64,000 bases of DNA from Fennellomyces sp. T-0311 (GCA_025266875.1 JALLLT010000016.1:372001-436000), one strand, 5' to 3'; positions 36,630 through 48,928 are shown, counted from the stretch's first letter. Notes: generated by a model not told the origin, from the letters alone. A program made the numbers and translations.

Positions 36630-39278
36630 GTTTGGTTGATTCGTAAACAGGATCTGATGCAAGAGCACCCGAAGAGCTCACCTTGTCAACAAGCTTGTCG
36701 GAGATTGTTTTGCGCGGTGGACCGGCCGTTTGCTCAGAAGACAATGCGCATGTTTACCACGAAATCGTTCCTCTGTTTCCGTCCACCAAAAGCGTCCAAC
36801 CTGAAATGCATTCATCCCATTTATCTGATCGATATGCGCTTTGAATTTGTGGCATGATATTATAGTCCATTCATACGTTTCTCTGTATTCCTGCCGCCCT
36901 GTTACTGCCACGGTCGCACTGCCGAACAACGAGCATGCGAGACAAGTAGGAAGTACGCATTTGCATCTACTCGCGTGATACGGGCATGCCCCATTTTTCG
37001 GACAGTGACGGATATGACCATTCGCTGAAATTGAAACGTGAAAGCCTTTTAGCCATCATGTCCTTTGTGTTCAGATTCTCAGCACAATGGGACCACATGC
37101 TGTACAGATATGTTAGTGTAAACTACACTTAGCTATTGTCTCCGAATGAAAGAATTTCTTGTCAAACATATCGCTGAGAACCAGCCTTTTGTTGGCATCA
37201 CACCTAGCATGCAAAGGCTTTACGTATAGCTTAGTAAATCATTGCAAATCCTCACCTTATCACAGACTGTCAAATATAAATAGTGGCATTATTTAAGCGT
37301 TGGTGAGTCAATGTTTATTATAGTGCCTATTTGCTAGCCTAACTGCTAATACTATCCTTAAACCGTCTTATACAGAACACGTTATCACTACGTGAACAGA
37401 GCTTTTAGTAGATAGCTGTAGCTAGCTCGTGTTTTCGAGATAAAAGCCGATCAATTTGCAGGCTATGCTGTAGTGCGTCATTTTCAATTTAGGTAGCTAT
37501 ACGTATATATTGATTCGCTATCCAATTATACGTGCAATTCAGGTTTGTTGTCATCGTATGGATGCTATTACCGCGCACATCGTTAAAATACCGAAATCAA
37601 TACTTGGCACCTGAGGTCGAATATTTGGTACTCCCGAACAATCTTTCAAGGGTCATTGTAGTACATTTATCTGTCTGGCATGGTACATTCATATAACGAA
37701 GATTCTTATATGAAAGTGCCGAAAAATGGAATTTATTTCCGCGAACTATTGTCAACATGAGGAGCAAGTGATATACTGGCCTCGCAGCTCTCTGTAGCTG
37801 GGAATCTATTCGGCTGACTTGCCTCGAGACCATGACCATGTATATCGCATGACATATACTAATAACAATCCATCAATATTGCTGTCTCATAGTACTATTA
37901 TAGCTACGTATTCAAATATGTATATACTCGAAGTATAACATCATTACCTTATCATGTGAATAGTCGAGTAACGGAAAATCACAGATTTTAGATCGTGGGA
38001 TGGATGACGAATCCTGTACAGAGTAAAATGATCTGTGCCTCTGTATGACTGTGATCTGTGAGCAACGGTGTATGGTACAGGAAACGTAATTTTTGTAGAG
38101 CGGGCCACAGTCATGGTTGCGGATTTCCGAGTACTCCTGGTTCTTGGGGACAATTAAAACTAAGCAATGCAATGTGGTATTGTGCTACGACGGCAGTATT
38201 ATGATCAAGATCTTGTGCTCCGCGATCAATTTTTTCACACGACGACGGAAAAGCGTGATCACGTAGATACAAAATAGCCGGATCTGATAAAAATATAAAA
38301 GTCAGCTCGCAATTCTATTGCACCAGATACTCGTTTACGCCATAATCAGCCGAGAACAATAAAAATATCTACCACTTTAAATTAGTTTACATAGTGCGTA
38401 AGCATACTACGTGACATTATTATCACCTTCTATGGCAAATGTGTCACAGAAGATTTTGTGTATCATTCCCATTGCTGTAACTCGAAATTCCGGGAATAAT
38501 CTTATGGAATCTAGCGAATTACTTTTTCGTACTTAAATAAGTAGGAACTAGGAGAATCAAAGCCAGTTATTTACAGTACCTCAGTACCGTATTGTTTATT
38601 AATATCAATGTGATGTTTTTGTCGTCACCTATATTGCTTTTAGGACCTAAATATGATTAATTTTTACGCTGTTTCGACTGCTTCTTGCTTTTGAAAATCT
38701 CTCCAATTGGTTCACATACAGTCATCTTTCTGAACTCCAGCACTTCGCATTTCGCATTTCCCATTTCCAACAGCTTTTCCTTTGGAAAAATAGTCAAAGT
38801 GGCCTTAACTAACTGGTAGCAGTTATGGGATAATAAATCTTCATCAGAGTGCCCGCAACGTCATATTCTTCCGTATATTTCCATCACATATACAATTTGT
38901 AAGGGCATGCATTCTACGTAGTTAACACTTTGCCGCCAAAGCAGATGGTCTGAATGTTTGATAAACTTGTAAAACCCTTTTTTTTCATTCGATTATGCAT
39001 ATCTAAACGGTGTCTTTGACATCTTTGCACTACATACAGAAACGTGATTACAGTTTTGCTTATTGGACTACATCCCGTAACCTGTTAAATCGATCTCGTC
39101 CGTTTATACGTGGCAAAGTAGCTGCTAGTCCATAAAGGATATATATAATGTATATATTATAATTACTATTCTTTGAATGCTTAATGTAATCTCAAATTCA
39201 TACCATTTTATTACATAGAAGTACTATTTCTTGTTGGAAATATCCTTGACCATTCTTGTAAGGACTTCCGGCCTTCCT
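36630..39278. other. 2.6 kb AT-rich gap without recognisable genes
   Basis: Only short frames (up to about 95 codons) are present and none has motifs or splice structure I can support. The first 300 bp are the likely promoter of the heme oxygenase gene on the minus strand. The region marks the change from the conserved gene-dense part to the accessory cluster. No TIRs or tRNA were found by eye. Confidence 0.45.
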
Positions 39279-39873
39279 TTATTTCATCGCATCACTGTGC
39301 TTCAAAATTTTTTTATCATCATCATATCCACGGGGTAGATGAACCTCATCATACTCGGCAGCGTAGGAAATCTCAGCCCTAGGATCGTCTGTTATTCCAT
39401 CTGGCAACTTTACCGCTACAGTATGGTTCACTTTGTCACCGTCCACAATCACCGAACCACCAGCAGTAAGGAAAACCGAAAATTGAGTGATCTCGCCATG
39501 ATTGAAGCGACGGATCTAATTAATCACTTACTTCCATAAGTATGGTTGGGAAATGTCTAACTTGGACTTACATGAAGTCTGACTGTAGACATTCGATCAG
39601 AGGGGTCTGGATTGCAGTCAGGGTCAGTGTATGGACAGCACTCCTTCCCATTGGGAAACACTGGTTGATGAAAACTATGCATAAAAATTGACGATTAGTT
39701 TCAATATCCAACGTTTCCTTTAAATATGATCCTAACGCTCCAAGGCCTGGTTTTACTTTATACTGGTGAACATCAAGGTATGTGTCGTCATGATGCCTGT
39801 TGTAGACGCAGTAACTATATGTGTAGTATGGAAAAGTGCAGAGAATAAAGGTTAAAAGAGAAAAGAAGCGCAT
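39279..39873 (-). CDS. Secreted-protein family copy A (158 aa)
   Basis: First of seven paralogues of an unrecognised small secreted protein. Exons on the minus strand: 39873-39737, 39674-39572 and 39515-39279 (137, 103 and 237 nt; introns in phase 2 and phase 0). The start MRFFSLLTFILCTFPYYTYS is a clear signal peptide, followed by the family hallmark YCVYN and HHDDTYLDVHQY. Exon 2 encodes PNGKECCPYTDPDCNPDP, carrying three of the four conserved cysteines. Exon 3 encodes a beta-rich segment with AGGSVIVDGDKVNHTVAVKL and then a tail of about 25 charged residues longer than in most copies. The donor of intron 1 (GTTAGG) is weak but placed exactly as in the other copies. An upstream Met (39903) is in frame but precedes the conserved start. 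Closest relative in the window is copy D, with which it is paired in an inverted duplication. No function can be assigned. Confidence 0.82.
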
Positions 39874-39923
39874 GATACTGTTGTCCATAGGGTTATCTTG
39901 GTTTTCAAGCAGTGACAAACATC

Positions 39924-39966
39924 CTATTTATACTGTTTGTATCCTTACCAAAACACCTACGATTTA
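39924..39966 (-). promoter_or_regulatory. Family promoter block of copy A
   Basis: On the minus strand: ATCGTAGGTGTTTTGGTAAG, then about 12 bp, then a TATAAATAGG box roughly 55 bp before the ATG. The same block is found before all seven copies. Confidence 0.75.
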
Positions 39967-40804
39967 TAATAGCTTTGACCTATCGTGAACTTTCCTATTA
40001 ATAGCACATTAGAAATGCAATGACAGTGACAACGGACAAAGGTTTCATGTTCCATCGGCTACCATGTTAAAGTCATCTTGACCGCACACTAACATGCCTT
40101 CCATGGTAACAAATTTAATAATGTAACTGCTGCTTTGATACATTCAGAAATAAAAGAGCTTGCCATAAATGCGCAATAAATGAAAGAGAAAATTCTAGAA
40201 TATCTGTATCTGGAAGTAATTCATCATTTAGATTCCTATTATAGTAAGGTCACTGTAAACCATGTGCTCGTACTAATCCACATTTTAGATGCATGCTTCT
40301 ATATTCTATTCGACTGCTGTAATTGCTCATACTAAACGATCCGCTTTGACGACATGTAACGTCGAAATTGGTCGTTCCGAAGTCATCAAACAGTGTGAAA
40401 CTTTTGGGAGTAGATTCTTTGCGCTTGAATACGTACGAACGGAGAAGTTCAAAAGAAGAAGAAAGTTTATTTACTTCTAAACTATACGGAACTTTGGCGT
40501 TCACTTATTTAGCACCAGTATCAATTTCAAATGTCGTCAAAATGGATGATTTAGTACGCTTATTTGCTGACCACGCCAAATGAAGTATAGAAAGATACAT
40601 CTAAGAAATGCACTAGCGAGAATATATGACGTACAATGGTGGTGCTACTGATAGAAACACTATGGATATATCAATGCGTGCTGAAAGATATCTTTTACGC
40701 ACAAGTCAATGGAATCTGAAGTTTTAATCAGTCGTTACTGTTCATAGCGATTTAATGTCGGGAAAAATCAAATGGGAATGACAACATATTGAAGCTATAT
40801 GTAT

Positions 40805-40845
40805 GAATCGTAGGTATTCTGATGAAGATAAAAATAATATAAATA
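40805..40845 (+). promoter_or_regulatory. Family promoter block of copy B
   Basis: AATCGTAGGTATTCTGATGA, a short A-rich spacer and an ATATAAATA box about 55 bp before the ATG at 40894. Confidence 0.75.
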
Positions 40846-40893
40846 AGCTACACATCACTGGAAGCTAAGGATAACCTTTCTGACAACAATACC

Positions 40894-41420
40894 ATGCGCC
40901 TCTTACCTCTGTTGACCTTTACTCTCTCTGCCTTTCCATACTATGCATACAGCTATTGTGTCTATAACAAGCATAGCGATGATACGGATATGATGGTTTC
41001 TCAAGTCCACACTCGGCCAGGTTTCTCAGGGTAGACATTACAGGAAAAAATATTTACTGCGATGTACTTATCAATGTGCCTAGTTTTCGCAAAGATATAC
41101 CACCAGGTGGACATGAGTGCTGCCCTTACAACAACTCTGACTGCAATCCGTATGTTGAAGATCCGAATGCTACAGTCAGACTTAGCGTAAGCCCAACTTT
41201 CATTGATATTCGAAATTACACAGGAGCGCTTATCGTAATTATAAAATATTACTAGATCATTCGCCATCACGCATATAAAATTTACGTCCAATTTACCGTT
41301 ACAGTTCCTGCGGGTGGCTGGGTAGTAGTAGACGGTGATAAAGAGAACCACACTGTAGCCGTGAAGTGGGCAGATGGAAGGAACTACGATGAGACGAAGA
41401 TTGAGTATGGCGGTTCTTGA
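40894..41420 (+). CDS. Secreted-protein family copy B
   Basis: Second paralogue, on the opposite strand to A. Exon 1 is 40894-41030 (137 nt), intron 1 opens with GTAGAC, exon 2 begins after the TAG near 41088, and exon 3 ends at the TGA 41418-41420. The signal peptide reads MRLLPLLTFTLSAFPYYAYS, followed by YCVYNKHSDDTDMMV. Exon 2 gives FRKDIPPGGHECCPYNNSDC, and exon 3 gives FTVTVPAGGWVVVDGDKENH then VAVKWADGRNYDETKI and ends in YGGS. All four family cysteines are kept. Its promoter and upstream DNA are almost the same as those of copy C, yet the coding exons differ widely from C. Function is unknown. Confidence 0.85.
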
Positions 41421-43004
41421 TCATGGGTATCCAATAAATAACGAAGCGATGTGAAATTTTTGGAGCTGCCTATCTGCAATTGTAGAGTAAAAGTATGAAG
41501 ATATTCAGTAAGCTACGATAATTTACGCTCTTACATATTAGAATGGACATAAGAAACTTAACAGAGCATTCAGTACATCAGATCAAATTCATTACCTTGG
41601 AACCTCAATGGATTAAATCAAATACCATAATTACTTAATGAAGGTTGCGTATCTTTCATTGCAGTTCTTCATATAGATGAAATTTTTTATCAAATATTGG
41701 CGACGCGCTATGCTGATACATTAAATGCCTTTCGTCATGATGCTGAAGCGATAATTTGCTACATAATTATTAAATAGGTACCACCAGATCATAATCGTCT
41801 CTCATTGATAACTTCTGTGACTTACCACTGCGTTTTGAATACTTACAAGCGAATGCTCGCCAATTCATGTCACATTGTTACGAGAAATTTATGCCTTCTT
41901 ACGCATCTATCCTCAACCATTATCCATGCTGATCTCACGTCCCTTGCCCCCCCCCACTACTTCTTTGTTTATACAGTTTGTTGTATCCAACATGAACACA
42001 CCCTAACAAGCTTCTTTGTCATCTATGCTGTCCGTCAGCGAATAAGAGCTTTCCATCCTTACTGCCGCTTCCCACTTCCGACATCGGAACGTTGAGCTTC
42101 ATGCTTACCAAATACTCAGCCAATCAGGTTACTCATAGACACGACCTTCCGGTCAACGCGTCTCTTCACGGATATGCACTGTCAGCATTCATCCTATCGA
42201 TCATCACGATCCGTAACTGCCCAATGATAATAAGGTTGACATTACACATCACTCACGGAAATACCGGCTTAAGGAAATCCCATCATGGATAAGCATTTAT
42301 TATAAATAGAGAGAGCAAAACATATGAAATAAATCAGTTACCTTTTTGAGTCTCGTTGACATATTTGTCTTTTACACTTGCTTCTCTCTGATTTAACACA
42401 GTTTGTTCAAATCTTTGTTTAGCTTCTTGCCCAATTATGTGGTATATCGATTCTCAATAACGTATAAATACCATAGCAGCAGCAAACATAATAAACTCGT
42501 AAAAACATGGCAAACAGTCTGATCTGTCCCTTTCCGCTATTCTCAAAGCCAAAAAAAATTCCAGTTGACTCATACACGTTCTATATCTCTCTTTCAACTC
42601 TTACGGGGAACATTATCACCCCCGAACTCTAAATTTACACACAGATTTCTACTAGGGCGACGTACTGATACCAGTGTAAAAATACTTTTATTGAGTTGCG
42701 CACTCTTCTGTAACAAGTGTATGAATTTAGAACTCAAGAGTTTTCGTCAGAACGGGTGTCAATGATACTTCTGTTGTTACTTTTGAATGATCAAAGGGAA
42801 GTTTCATGTAAGGCAATAATTTCTACAATATAGAGACATTTATTACATGTTAAAACTATTTAAGTTGATCCTTTTGAACGGTTTTTCTTGTACGACGACT
42901 ATATAGTAATACTCTTCTCTCAGTTTCACTTTTATTCTGCTTCATGGCTTTATACTTTAATGTTCAATGGTGAATCTACCTGATTTGGTTTGGTTATCCA
43001 GGAT
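41421..43004. other. Spacer between convergent copies B and C
   Basis: About 1.6 kb of AT-rich sequence forming the centre of the A-B/C-D inverted duplication. It has only short frames with no family motif. Both neighbouring genes end towards it. Nothing further can be supported. Confidence 0.45.
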
Positions 43005-43558
43005 CAATCCAAAGTACCACCATACACAATCTTTGTCTCATCGAAATTCCTTCCATCAGGCCGCTTTACCGCTACATCTTGATTCACCTTATCACCATGT
43101 AACTCAACCCAGCCTCCAGCAGGAAGTGTAACAGTTAAAGTACCGTAAACCGTATTGTAATGGTAGCGAGTGATCTAATGATAATTAATAACTCAATAAG
43201 TACGTGTTGTGGGAGGTATACAATGCCAGATATAGAGTAACTTAAACATACGTGGAGTTTGACTGTATAGTTTGGATCATCAACGTATGCATTGCAATCA
43301 GAGTTGGTAAAAGGGCAGCATTCCTTTCCACCTGGAGGTATATCTTTGAGAAAGCTAGATGCATAAAGGATTAAGTTCCGGTGCGTATTTTCTCTACGAA
43401 GATAATATGTTTTACGCTTGATTTGCGTGTCGTCTCCAAATGGGGCCTTGATAAACCCTAATTCGTGTATCGTCGCTATATTTGTTATAGACACAGTAGC
43501 TGTATGCATAGTATGGAAAGGCAGAAAGAGTAAAGGTCAAAAGAGACAGGAAGCGCAT
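43005..43558 (-). CDS. Secreted-protein family copy C
   Basis: Third paralogue. Exon 1 (43558-43416) is 143 nt, six more than in A, B, D and F. It starts MRFLSLLTFTLSAFPYYAYS (signal peptide), then YCVYNKYSDDTRIRVYQGP, and its last dozen residues (IWRRHANQ) are unlike those of B. Exon 2 encodes FLKDIPPGGKECCPFTNSDC followed by NAYVDDPNYTVKL. Exon 3 carries LTVTLPAGGWVELHGDKVNQ, then DVAVKRPDGRNFDETKIVYG, and ends at the TGA 43007-43005. Splice sites are canonical (GTAAAA...TAG and GTATGT...TAG). The upstream 700 bp match the upstream of B in inverted orientation, while the coding exons are closer to E and G in exon length and in the LHGDK/VHGDK motif. Confidence 0.85.
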
Positions 43559-43604
43559 GGCACTGTTGTTAGAAAGGTTATCGTTAGATTCCAGTGATGT
43601 ACAG

Positions 43605-43646
43605 GTTATTTATATTATTTTCATCTTCATCAGAATACCTACGATT
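43605..43646 (-). promoter_or_regulatory. Family promoter block of copy C
   Basis: Minus strand: AATCGTAGGTATTCTGATGA, spacer, AATATAAATAACC. TATA box about 50 bp before the ATG at 43558. Confidence 0.75.
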
Positions 43647-44489
43647 CATGCATAGTAGCTTCAATATGTTGTCATTCCCATTTGATTTTTCCCGACATTA
43701 AATCGCTATGAACAGTAACGGCTGATTAAAACTTCAGATTCCATTGACTTGTGCGTAAAAGATATCTTTCAGCACGCATTGATATATCCATAGTGCTTCT
43801 ATCAGTAGCACCACCATTGTACGTCATGTATTCTCGCTAGTGCATTTCTTAGATGTATTTTTCTATACTTCATTTGGCGTGGTCAGCAAATGAACGTACT
43901 AAATTATCCATTTTGACGACATTTGAAATCGATACTGGTGCTAAATAAGTGAACGCCAAAGTTCCGTATAGTTTAGAAGTAAATATACTTTCTTCTCCGT
44001 TTGAACTTCTCCGTTCGTACGTATTCAAGCGCAAATAATCTACTCCAAAAGTTTCACACTGTTTGATGACTTCGGAACAACCGATTTCGATGTTAAATGT
44101 TGTCAAAGCGGATCGCGTAGTATGAGCAATTACAGCAGTCGAATAGAATATAGAAGCATGCATCTAAAATGTGGATTAGTACGAGCACATGGCTTACAGT
44201 GACCTTACTATAATAGGAATCTAAATGATGAATTACTTCCAGATACAGATATTCTAGAATTTTCTCTTTCATTTATTGCGCATTTATGGCAAGCTCTTTT
44301 ATTTCTGAATGCATCAAAACAGCAGTTACATTATTCAATTTGTTATCATGGAAGATATGTTAGTGTGCTGTCAAAATGACTTTAACGTGGTAGCGGATGG
44401 AACTTGAAACTTTGATCTGCTGTCGCTGTCATTGCTTTTATAATGTGCTATTAATTAATGGGAAAGTTACAACAGATCAAAGCTACTAT

Positions 44490-44531
44490 AAATCGTAGGT
44501 ATTCTGGTGAGGACGCAAACGGTATAAATAG
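44490..44531 (+). promoter_or_regulatory. Family promoter block of copy D
   Basis: AAATCGTAGGTATTCTGGTG followed by a GGTATAAATAGGG box about 55 bp before the ATG at 44582. Confidence 0.75.
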
Positions 44532-44581
44532 GGCTATCATCTCTGCTGGAAAGTCACTATTAGTGTACGGACAAGATTATC

Positions 44582-45149
44582 ATGCGCTTCGTTTCTCTTT
44601 TGACCTTTACTCTCTGTACTTTTCCATACTACGCATACAGTTACTGCGTCTACAACAGGCATCACGACGATACATACCTTGATGTTCACCAATATCGAGA
44701 TAGCCTAAGCCCTTCAGCGTTCGCATCATATCTATAGAAAACATTAAGTATTGAGACTTAACCATCAACTTTTATACGTAGTTTTCACCAACATGTGCTT
44801 CCCAACGGGAAAGAGTGTTGTCCATACAACATCCATAGCTGTAATCCAGACCCCTATAGTCGAGATACTAGAGTCAAGCTTCATGTAAGTCCAAGCTAGA
44901 AATCTCACGAACATACATATTGAAATACTTAACCAGATCCGTCGCCTCAATCACGGCGAGATCACTCAATTTACGGTTACGCTTGCTGCCGGTGGTTCAG
45001 TTATTGTGGACGGTGATAAAGTGAACCATACTGTAGCGGTAAAGTTGCCAGACGGAATAACAGACGATCGTTTTACAAAGATTGTCTATGCTGTCAAGTA
45101 TGATCAAGTTCATCTACGCCGCGAATATGATCACGGAAAAAAGCTTTGA
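44582..45149 (+). CDS. Secreted-protein family copy D (150 aa)
   Basis: Fourth paralogue. Exons 44582-44718, 44782-44884 and 44937-45149 (137, 103 and 213 nt). The signal peptide reads MRFVSLLTFTLCTFPYYAYS, followed by YCVYNRHHDDTYLDVHQY, the same as in A. Exon 2 encodes LPNGKECCPYNIHSCNPDPY, exon 3 AGGSVIVDGDKVNHTVAVKL and then a charged extension ending in YDHGKKL. The first intron donor (GTTCGC) is weak, but the acceptor TACGTAG and the exon length agree with the other copies, and the unspliced frame meets a stop soon after, so splicing is needed. D is the partner of A in the inverted duplication. The two share the longer C-terminal tail, which separates an A/D subgroup from the others. 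Confidence 0.8.
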
Positions 45150-45269
45150 AGCCCAGTAACACGATAAAGTAGAAGAATACTGAACAACCTTTTAAAGGAG
45201 TGATCAAGAATAGTTTCAACAGGATATATAGTTCACTATATACTAAAAATTATGACTTTGAGCTTGTTT

Positions 45270-46830
45270 TAATCATTTAAAGAATAGTAATTATCACACG
45301 TACATTTCTTATGTAATGACAAATCCGAAAAATTGCGAAAACTTGAAGAATTGCGATATCTAGACCAATATACATCTGTTTCAAATACGAAAACACATAT
45401 AGCTTACTGTATAAACTTTTTGTATCCCTAGTTCTTTGTTTGAAAAAAGTGCAAATAATGTAGTTGTCTATATACAAAGTAAAAAAAATTCCTTTTTTGA
45501 AATAGAGAATCAATCTAAGGCATCGTTATACTCCTCACACATCTTCACTGTCTTTTGCCAGAGGAAAGAAGATAAACTTCCTTAATTTTGTGAAAAGCTG
45601 ATACAGGCGATGCGCAAGCTATACCTCGGCATTCACAAGGTCCGGGCTATAAGCCACTTGCTACCAAGAGCCCTTCAGTTGATTGAAGTTAGCAACGGTA
45701 TGGATGTTTCTCATAATCTTATGACCATACTTGTTTGCGATATAATGAACAACATAGCTGCGCGGATATTTATTGCGCATGCTCCTAAGCTTCTCAAATG
45801 TCATTGTCCTTGTTACGCAATTGATTGCGTTTGCTTCTAGTAGTGTAGCCCGGTTGCCGCAACACCAATCCTGAATAACTGCAGCATTTGCATGTGAAGT
45901 TGGCTGCGGGTTGAATATCACATTGGTTATACTTCTTCAACTTATCGCAAAGCTTTTCAAAGAGCTTTTCGAACAAGCTTGAGTTAAAGTTGTCATGGTA
46001 ATCGTGGTAATTTGGCGTGACCTTTTCAACTTTGACACTTCCCGGGAGATCAGCCTACTTCTCGCAGTTTTCTTTTGAAGGACAACATCCCTTAATGCCT
46101 GCAGATTGGATATGCCGTGTCCCATTCATCGGCTAGATGAGCAAAATTCTCCCCAGCAATCTCTGCGACAAGACGGCTGTCCATAATATGCACGATAATA
46201 GTACCGAAGATCACCAGTATTGGGTTGCGTCACGCTTCCTTCACAGGTTCTTCGTCTGAAACAAACTACATTTGCTTGATATGATGATCCTAATGACAAT
46301 AGAATTCATCCAGGAAAATCTCGAGCCTTATTGTTAATCTATCGACGCTCAAGTTCGCGAGACGTCGCTTGATATACTTCTGCTGACATGCCACCACTTC
46401 CTCGCTATCATGCAGAATACTTTAGCGGATTCCTTTTCCGTATCGTAAGCCAGTATTCTTCATGTCCCTTTTTTACGACGGTAAGCCCAGGCGCATCGTA
46501 GCCGCTGCCGAGAAGGTGTTACTTCATATCTTTGCAGTGAGAAGCTGACCGCTTTTGCAGTTGGTGTTGGCAAAATCACGCGTTTCCTTGACACAATCAG
46601 CATCGAGCTCTTTTTCTGGCCGACATAATTCCTTGCACTCATCAAGTCATTAGAATATTTGATATTAGCTCGAACCATTTGGTCTCCAACTCCAAGGACG
46701 TCACGTAGCAAGTTCCCGAAGTCAAACTTTTTAATGTAGACGCCTGCCCCTTGTAGCTGCTTCATATATCGATAAACTGGAGTGAAAGAGATCCTTTCAC
46801 CTCTTTTAATAATGCTTGAAGCGATTTAAA
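45270..46830 (-). pseudogene. Decayed DDE transposase copy 1
   Basis: This stretch is a broken relative of the transposase at 52980-54364. Matching pieces on the minus strand include the N-terminal block near 46765 (KQLQGAGVYIKKFDFGNLLR then DVLGVGD) and the C-terminal block near 45660-45920 (FEKLRSMRNKYPRSYVVHYI). The frame is interrupted by many stops and shifts, and the middle third is hardly legible. The 3' flank (45270-45540) also resembles the flank of copy 2 at 52790-52990, so the duplicated unit is the element and not only its gene. It lies between secreted-protein copies D and E. Confidence 0.75.
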
Positions 46831-47444
46831 TCGAATGTCGACACGTTTGAGAAGTGAAATGGGTAGCAAATGGCAACTTTAAGAGGGGGCTTTTGTTGTC
46901 CCTTTTTTGTCCGATTTATCTTTACGCATTTTATATAGAGATATATATTCTCTTGGCTATTAGAAGGGATTTACATTCTCTTTCTTCACATGTTACAGGA
47001 AGTGCACTCCAAAAATTTTATCGCAGATTGGGTAATTAGCAACAAATTCCAGGTCAAATGTTGTCAAATGGGAGTTAAGTACGTTCATTTGCTGATGACA
47101 ATTTAATGAAATACATAGGAGCCTATATAAAATATACTGCAACGAAGGCACATGGCTTGCGATGATGATACTAATAACATCACTCGACCTACTACTGTAA
47201 GATATTGATATACGTATCTTTCAGCTTCATTTCATGTACTTTTGACAAAACGTTTATCTTTTTGAATATACTGGAGCAGCGGTTCCATTATATTTCGGTC
47301 AAACAATTCGAAGTATACCAGTGCATGCTAAGATGCTTTTACGTAGCAACAAGTTGGATCTGAACCTTTGCTTTGTTGTCACCGTCTTTAACCTATTTTA
47401 GATAGGAAAAGTCGTATGAAATGTAACAATAGGTTAAAATGTTA
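46831..47444. other. Upstream region of copy E
   Basis: No gene seen. The last 200 bp (from about 47290) resemble the DNA upstream of copy F, including GAAGTATACCAGTGCATGCT and a TTTGTTGTCACCGTC element. This is part of the duplicated promoter region. Confidence 0.5.
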
Positions 47445-47484
47445 TAAATTGTAGGAATTTTGATGCGTAAAAACAATATATATA
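47445..47484 (+). promoter_or_regulatory. Family promoter block of copy E
   Basis: AAATTGTAGGAATTTTGATG followed by an AATATATATACC box. This is the most divergent of the seven blocks; the TATA-like box is about 55 bp before the ATG. Confidence 0.65.
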
Positions 47485-47537
47485 CCCTGTAGATATCACT
47501 GACGATGTGGATCCAAAATAGCTCTTCAAACAATACA

Positions 47538-48088
47538 ATGCTCTTTTTATCCCTTTTGGTTTTCACTCTTTCTGCCTTTCCATACTACGCCTACAGCTAC
47601 TGTATCTATAACAAGCATACCGATCAGACATTCATGCAAGTTTCAAAAGCTCCCCTTTGGGTACGATACCAAGACGAAGAGTAAGCACTATCTTTGTAAT
47701 AGAAAATTATGCGATTTACCCACCAATGTGCCTAGTTTTCGCAAAGATATTGGTCCAGGTGGAAAGGAGTGCTGTCCCTTCACCAACTCTGATTGCAACC
47801 CAGACCCTGGTAATCCAGATCATATCGTCAAACTCTACGTAAGTTCAAGTTATCCTACCGTCTGTCGCCAGAAAGTTCCCATGATAGATACTTACTGAAA
47901 CTATCAACTATAATTAGATCACTCGATACGATACAACTTATAGTCGATTCACTGTCACACTTCCGGCCGGCGGCTGGGTTGTTTTGCACGGTGATAAAGA
48001 GAGCTATGATGTAGCGGTGAGGTGGGCGGATGGAAGGAACTATGATGAGGCGGCGATTGTGAAAGATGAATCTGTGGGTCAATCATAA
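47538..48088 (+). CDS. Secreted-protein family copy E (138 aa)
   Basis: Fifth paralogue. Exons 47538-47680, 47736-47838 and 47918-48088 (143, 103 and 171 nt). The signal peptide reads MLFLSLLVFTLSAFPYYAYS, then YCIYNKHTDQTFMQVSKAP. The end of exon 1 (LWVRYQDED) is specific to this copy. Exon 2 encodes FRKDIGPGGKECCPFTNSDC and NPDPGNPDHIVKLY. Exon 3 encodes FTVTLPAGGWVVLHGDKESY, then DVAVRWADGRNYDEAAIVKD, ending VGQS. All splice sites are canonical (GTAAGC...CTAG and GTAAGT...TTAG). No lesion is seen, so it is probably functional. Confidence 0.86.
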
Positions 48089-48928
48089 ATACCCAAGCTG
48101 CGCCAGATCCGTGCAATAAACGTTTAAGTATATAGCATGAAGCAAACGAAGACTGGAATAGTATCATCACAACAAGTTTTTCAACAAGCAATAAAAATCT
48201 CCAAATAATGCAAAGTATTGTATTACACCTGAGTTTAATCACCCAACTGTATTACTATTGATTCCTATGTATCACTTTTTTAAATAATGTGTATGTTTCT
48301 GTATATTTATGCCAATTATACTATATGAGCAATGCTTATCCGATACGTAGGTGTCCACAGAGTAATTTTATCGATCAGCACTACTACAATTGCAGTATAG
48401 CAAATTTCTCAAATCGTCCCAGTAGAGAAGTGTACATACTTTATAACCTATTGAACGGCGCCATGCTATTTTTTCTCAATTGCGAAGGTTGTAAGAGACA
48501 GTGGCTCCAAAAAATTTGGTACTGGTTGATGACGTAGGAACACATCCCGTGTCGAGTGTTGTCAAAGTGGATAGCTAAAAGCGCTTCTTCACAAGCAGCA
48601 GTCAAATGAAATAATATGGAAGTATCCACATACTATATATATATATATTCACTAGTAAGATGATGCGGGCCGCGGTGACGATAATAACAGTATTCGCTGT
48701 AAAAGAAAATTTGGAGTAAAGACGACTTTCCAATTTTTGTAGCCGTGCAACCTCTAAAATTTGGAAAATCACCGTGATTAAAAGACGCACCACTGCAAAG
48801 TACAGATATTTGAGTTTTTATTCGTTTCCTTTCTTTTCTTTTTGAAACGCCGTTAAATTTTAGAAGTACTGTAGCGGCAGTTGCATCATATCAAATTTTA
48901 CCGATTGAAAGTATACCGGTGTATGCTA
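48089..48928. other. Spacer between copy E and the Tc1 element
   Basis: AT-rich with no supported gene. An (AT)n-rich run lies at about 48634-48650. The final 50 bp (GAAAGTATACCGGTGTATGC) belong to the duplicated upstream region of copy F, into which the Tc1 element inserted. Confidence 0.45.

Larger units (their letters stand above)
39874..40893. repeat. Inverted-duplication arm 1: intergenic DNA between copies A and B
   Basis: This divergent promoter region is repeated in inverted order at 43559-44581 between copies C and D. Near-identical stretches include the segment at 40289-40580 against 44163-43870 (shared landmarks TCTATTCGACTGCTGTAATT and GAACTTTGGCGTTCACTTAT). Agreement looks close to complete over about 700 bp next to B and C, and is weaker towards A and D. 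It carries the promoters of both flanking genes. Confidence 0.85.
43559..44581. repeat. Inverted-duplication arm 2: intergenic DNA between copies C and D
   Basis: Reverse-complement counterpart of 39874-40893. It holds the divergent promoters of C (minus) and D (plus). Differences from arm 1 are scattered substitutions and small indels. Near D the likeness to the upstream of A is still readable (for example the shared CTTGCCATAAATGCGCAATA read on the appropriate strand). Confidence 0.85.

Noticed and set aside
40289..40583. Small ORFs conserved in both arms (MHASIFYSTAV and related frames)
   Set aside because: Conserved only because the non-coding DNA itself is duplicated; the frames differ between arms and have no independent support.
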